Part shown: positions 42,101 through 43,993 of the stretch, in pieces
How positions within the stretch are numbered: the stretch's first letter is position 1
Layout of the letters: each line of letters opens with the position of its first letter
From: Alphaproteobacteria bacterium
Lineage (GTDB): Bacteria; Pseudomonadota; Alphaproteobacteria; RF32; CAG-239
Assembly (NCBI GenBank): GCA_015062235.1
Contig: SUUZ01000011.1
Location: 1-43,993, forward strand
DNA length: 43,993 nucleotides
Direction: 5' to 3'
Notes under the pieces: generated by a model
Databases searched by the model: none
The model's input: only the letters and a program-made list of their open reading frames with translations
Told to the model about the DNA's origin: nothing
Made by a program: the position numbers and the translations under genes

Positions 42101-42602
42101 GTTTTTTTGCTATATATTCGGCCTCTTCGTCACGATCTTCTAACAACAAACGCCCTATTTGCCCTTCAACACCTGCACTAAGCGCGATAATTCCTTCATT
42201 TACGGCTTCTAAATCACTTATTTTTAAATATGGTTTTTCTTGAGGTGTTGGATTATCTAGGTAAGATATTTTCATAAGATGCATAATATTGTTATAGCCA
42301 ATATCATTCATTACCAACAATATTATCTTGTCAGGCTCAATTATTCGACCTTTTGATTTTAGTAAGTCATCAGAATCTGGATTGCGAAGATAAAATTGGC
42401 AACCTAAAATTGGCTTTATTCCTGCATCTGAGGCAAACTTTGAAACAGCTTTACCACCAAACATATTAGCTGTATCTGTCATTGCAAAAGCTGGAATATT
42501 CATTTCAGACATTTTTTTTACCAAAGCAGGAACTTTCATTGCCCCTTCAGACAATGAATATGCTGTGTGCACTCTCAAGTGTATAAACTTTGGATCGGCC
42601 AT
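39132..42602 (-). CDS. dnaE: DNA polymerase III alpha subunit
   Basis: 1156 residues (E. coli 1160). N-terminal PHP domain (FIHLRVHTAYSLSEGAM), catalytic residues in PDFDVDF (414-420, Asp415 and Asp417), GPGRGSGAGSIVAWAL, GMHAAGVVIG and DKLRKVMGKK, a fingers domain, then tandem HhH (NRRQIEQLVKAGAFD) and an OB domain (VNSFQKRISKNGNKYAF). It is the replicative polymerase subunit. The gene is followed by the two membrane-protein genes with one base between, an unusual operon. Confidence 0.95.
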   Translation of the reverse strand: MADPKFIHLRVHTAYSLSEGAMKVPALVKKMSEMNIPAFAMTDTANMFGGKAVSKFASDAGIKPILGCQFYLRNPDSDDLLKSKGRIIEPDKIILLVMNDIGYNNIMHLMKISYLDNPTPQEKPYLKISDLEAVNEGIIALSAGVEGQIGRLLLEDRDEEAEYIAKKLKDIFGNRFYIELSRLGIDTERQTEEKFINIAYKLNIPLVATNEAFFFDTDMFEAHDALVCIAASEYVTNDNRRKFSPNNRLRSETEMVELFSDLPEAIQNTVIIAKRCNYLSSKVEPLLPIFVCPDGLTQDEYIEKKSKEGLAKLMEKHVYFKGMTDEEKKAIDDKYYSRLDYELSVIKKMGFSGYFLIVSDFINWSKNNGVPVGPGRGSGAGSIVAWALRITDLDPIRLDLLFERFLNPERVNMPDFDVDFCQENRYKTIEYVQSKYGAEKVAQIITYGKLQSKAVIRDVARVLQMPYSQADRISKMIPPGVQGKNPTLQEALDQVPELEEMRQNDPQVNKLFDIAMKLEGLYRNSGMHAAGVVIGDRPLEQLVPLYKDPRADMPVTQYDMKFVEETGLIKFDFLGLKTLTVIKKAVDWIERSHGIRINIEEVSLDDKKTYEMLQRGDTSAVFQFESPGMRDVHKQIKPDRFEDLIAIVSLYRPGPMDNIPTYIKRKHGEEKITYLHPDLAPILDETYGIMVYQEQVMKIAQVLGGYTLGGADKLRKVMGKKMRDEIPKQRAMFTEGALKNGIDENTATKIFDQMEKFASYGFNKSHAAAYSLISYQTAYLKAHYPVEFMCAVMSLDITNVDKLLLYKEECKKMGIKVLPPDINKSLTEFAVENGNIRYALAAIKSVGAANMDAIVSERSRKGPFKDLSDFIHRIDAKQINRRQIEQLVKAGAFDCLDKSRGKIFANIDLIVSHIASATELKNSAQNSLFGAEELQAKVNLVDKPDWPELEKLRLESEAIGFYLSAHPLDSYQKGMERLGVKKYIDVMQGLRVGDSLRSKLAGCVNSFQKRISKNGNKYAFLEMSDGSSNFEGLLFSEGLARYEDIINSGNPLLVSITIDKKEEDSSPRMMINTVETLDQAIAEVANGLEICVNNTNTVSQLKRILDKDRNGRNKIYIKPDDVNWDIRIVLSGGFALYGDILTQIRSLPGVSTVKEI

Positions 42603-42704
42603 TGAAATACGCTATACTTATTTAACTTGACTACAATGATAAACTCTTTTGTCTGTATTCTCAATTAAAAAAAAGATATAAACATAAAAAAACGATTTTA
42701 ATAG

Positions 42705-43598
42705 TTAAACAACCAATATAACCCCTAATATTATCAAAATGAAACAAAACATTTTTTTCATTAATATTTTAGGGGTAATCTTTTCTTTGAATGTAAAACA
42801 ATAACAGGTAGATAAAAAGTAACATGCTGCTAATAAGAAAATAGGTTGTAAAGAGCTAATACCTGAACTTACAACAGGAGACAATACAGATAATCCATAA
42901 ATAGAACAAACCATTCCCAAAAAACAAAGGAGTTCATTTAAGGCAAAAATTTTGAATTTTTGTAAATAAGGTGGAAAGTTGCGAATTATATCTTTGCGTG
43001 ATTTTTTGAATAGCAAAAAGATAAAGGGGAGTATACCTGATATAAAACAAGGGTATACAATCATATTTATCCAATTATTATCTACATTCATAACCCCTTT
43101 GACAATAACAACACGACAAGAAACAGCCAATGATGACATCACCATCCACCAAAAAGCTCTGCTTAATTTGGGAATTTTTGCCCCTTTTATACTTAAAGCA
43201 ACAGAGGCTAAAATTATGATCATAAATCCAATGTACTGATGAAGATTTAAAACCTCATCGAGAACAAAAAAAGAAAGTATAGGAACAATTATTTGACCAA
43301 GTGAAAAAAGAGCTGCAACGATTGACGTATCAATAACTTTCATTGCTGTATAATAGGGATATAAATAAACAATATCAAAAATTCCTAAAATTAAATATAT
43401 CCAAAGGCATTCAAATGATGGAATGGTAGGCATACCAAACATAAACACTAGAGGTATAAAAACAGCATCCATTAATGATACATAAAATATCATCGTGGTC
43501 TGGCGTTTGAAAGTGTTATTAGATAACAAACTTTCAATTATAATTGCAATGGCATCAAAAAATGGTGATAAAATTGCTATGAATATATAAAAAAACAT
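42705..43598 (-). CDS. EamA/DMT-family transporter
   Basis: 297 residues from ATG 43598, which has GAAGAG just upstream; a longer frame opens at 43631 inside the palindrome. Ten predicted membrane helices in two five-helix repeats, as in drug/metabolite (EamA) transporters: start FFYIFIAILSPFFDAIAI, mid-repeat YLYPYYTAMKVIDTSIVAAL, repeat-two KIFALNELLCFLGMVCS. Exporter of an unknown metabolite. A 34-bp palindrome (43623-43656) stands in its leader and may control it. Confidence 0.8.
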   Translation of the reverse strand: MFFYIFIAILSPFFDAIAIIIESLLSNNTFKRQTTMIFYVSLMDAVFIPLVFMFGMPTIPSFECLWIYLILGIFDIVYLYPYYTAMKVIDTSIVAALFSLGQIIVPILSFFVLDEVLNLHQYIGFMIIILASVALSIKGAKIPKLSRAFWWMVMSSLAVSCRVVIVKGVMNVDNNWINMIVYPCFISGILPFIFLLFKKSRKDIIRNFPPYLQKFKIFALNELLCFLGMVCSIYGLSVLSPVVSSGISSLQPIFLLAACYFLSTCYCFTFKEKITPKILMKKMFCFILIILGVILVV

Positions 43599-43622
43599 AT
43601 TTAACTCTTCAAAAACTATTTT

Positions 43623-43656
43623 ATATAGCATTTAAACCACCGTTTAAATGCTATAT
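43623..43656. promoter_or_regulatory. 34-bp palindrome, copy 1 (mirror pair)
   Basis: Perfect 15-bp arms ATATAGCATTTAAAC (43623-43637) and GTTTAAATGCTATAT (43642-43656) around CACC. It lies 25 bases upstream of the EamA start. As DNA it looks like a dimeric regulator site; as RNA it would be a strong hairpin in the leader. Confidence 0.65.
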
Positions 43657-43775
43657 CTACTTTGATTGTATATCAAAAAAAGTAAAAAAGCAGTTAATTG
43701 TATTTTATGACATATTTTCAATATATTAGCGGATTTTTGTTTGCGTTATTTTTCATCTTAAAAACAACTTAAAAT

Positions 43776-43809
43776 CTATAGCATTTAAACGGTGGTTTAA
43801 ATGCTATAT
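43776..43809. promoter_or_regulatory. 34-bp palindrome, copy 2 (mirror pair)
   Basis: Same arms (14 bp paired) around GGTG, which is the reverse complement of the CACC loop in copy 1; overall 33 of 34 bases match the reverse complement of copy 1. It lies about 107 bases upstream of the gene starting at 43916. The 119 bases between copies are very AT-rich and would hold divergent promoters. Between 43599 and 43915 there is no other feature I can support. Confidence 0.65.
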
Positions 43810-43915
43810 TTGTGCTTTATAACATATTGATTTTTCATACATTCACTTGTTAAATATAAAATACTTTATCCTTTTACATTAATTTAGGCTTTATATTTAC
43901 TGGAGAAGAGCGGGA

Positions 43916-43993
43916 ATGGAAGTTTGGATTACAGATAGAACATTTGAGAAGATTTTTGTATTAGATAGCAAAAAGCCTGCTTTGAGATGGAGC
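43916..43993 (+). CDS. Partial gene at right edge, unknown
   Basis: An ATG at 43916 with GGAGAAGAG just ahead opens a frame that runs to the window end (26 residues, beginning MEVWITDRTFEKIF). Weak resemblance to the N-termini of phage tail Gp37-like proteins; too short to assign. Confidence 0.45.
   Translation, partial: MEVWITDRTFEKIFVLDSKKPALRWS

Noticed and set aside
1..43993. CRISPR arrays or insertion sequences
   Set aside because: No regularly spaced repeats, Cas proteins, transposase or intact terminal inverted repeats with a transposase gene were seen.

Overview
The window looks like the chromosome of an AT-rich, Gram-negative alphaproteobacterium. Four things point there: a permuted (two-piece) tmRNA gene followed directly by an alphaproteobacterial-type sspB and a ribbon-helix-helix gene; bamE divergent from a YceD/DUF177-rpmF-plsX block with ihfA and a MerR-type gene behind it; ptsP close to prfA; and QseBC/PmrAB-type signalling. 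Low GC, probable Bacteroidetes-like passengers and effector-like proteins suggest a host-associated (gut or rumen) uncultured lineage, but that placement is inference.

Region 1 (1-9.9 kb) is accessory. A metallopeptidase gene is cut by the left edge. After it comes an intergenic stretch (about 905-1188) that folds into many good hairpins and ends in an intrinsic terminator: an unidentified structured RNA. Then follows a tightly coupled one-strand operon (1202-8548): a large protein with a possible YopJ-like CE-clan domain, a GNAT domain and a distinctive C-terminal tail; two paralogous small proteins starting MKLYHY on either side of an S41-type peptidase; an APH-like kinase; an HD-domain hydrolase; a frameshifted zinc metallopeptidase; and a divergent Ham1/RdgB-like protein. 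An opposite-strand gene (8744-9868) carries the same C-terminal tail. This is the best candidate in the window for an undescribed system.

Region 2 (10-14.7 kb) holds a GDPD-like membrane-anchored phosphodiesterase, an XRE regulator, a ygiW-qseB-qseC-type operon with a near-perfect PmrA/QseB box upstream, a nitroreductase and tRNA-Pro(GGG).

Region 3 (14.8-17.4 kb) is a cassette of six unrecognised small genes whose shared A/T-rich leaders lack Shine-Dalgarno sequences, in Bacteroidetes style; probably acquired. A PEGLP-type P-type cation ATPase follows.

Region 4 (20.2-27.6 kb) is mostly housekeeping: MerR, ihfA, plsX, rpmF, YceD, bamE, trmJ, two exported proteins, cysE and an alpha/beta hydrolase. 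fabH, usually between plsX and ihfA, is absent; a terminator sits there instead.

Region 5 (27.6-31.8 kb) has a second unidentified multi-hairpin RNA locus with its own promoter and terminator, an orphan gene, folA-thyA, a hypothetical gene, and the tmRNA-sspB-RHH module, which pairs the tagging RNA with the adaptor that delivers tagged proteins to ClpXP.

Region 6 (31.8-44 kb) has a degenerate half-length DEAD-box protein, a cupin, ptsP, a RodZ-like gene, prfA, then dnaE with two membrane-protein genes on the opposite strand, an EamA transporter, and two mirror-image 34-bp palindromes in the divergent region before a gene cut by the right edge.
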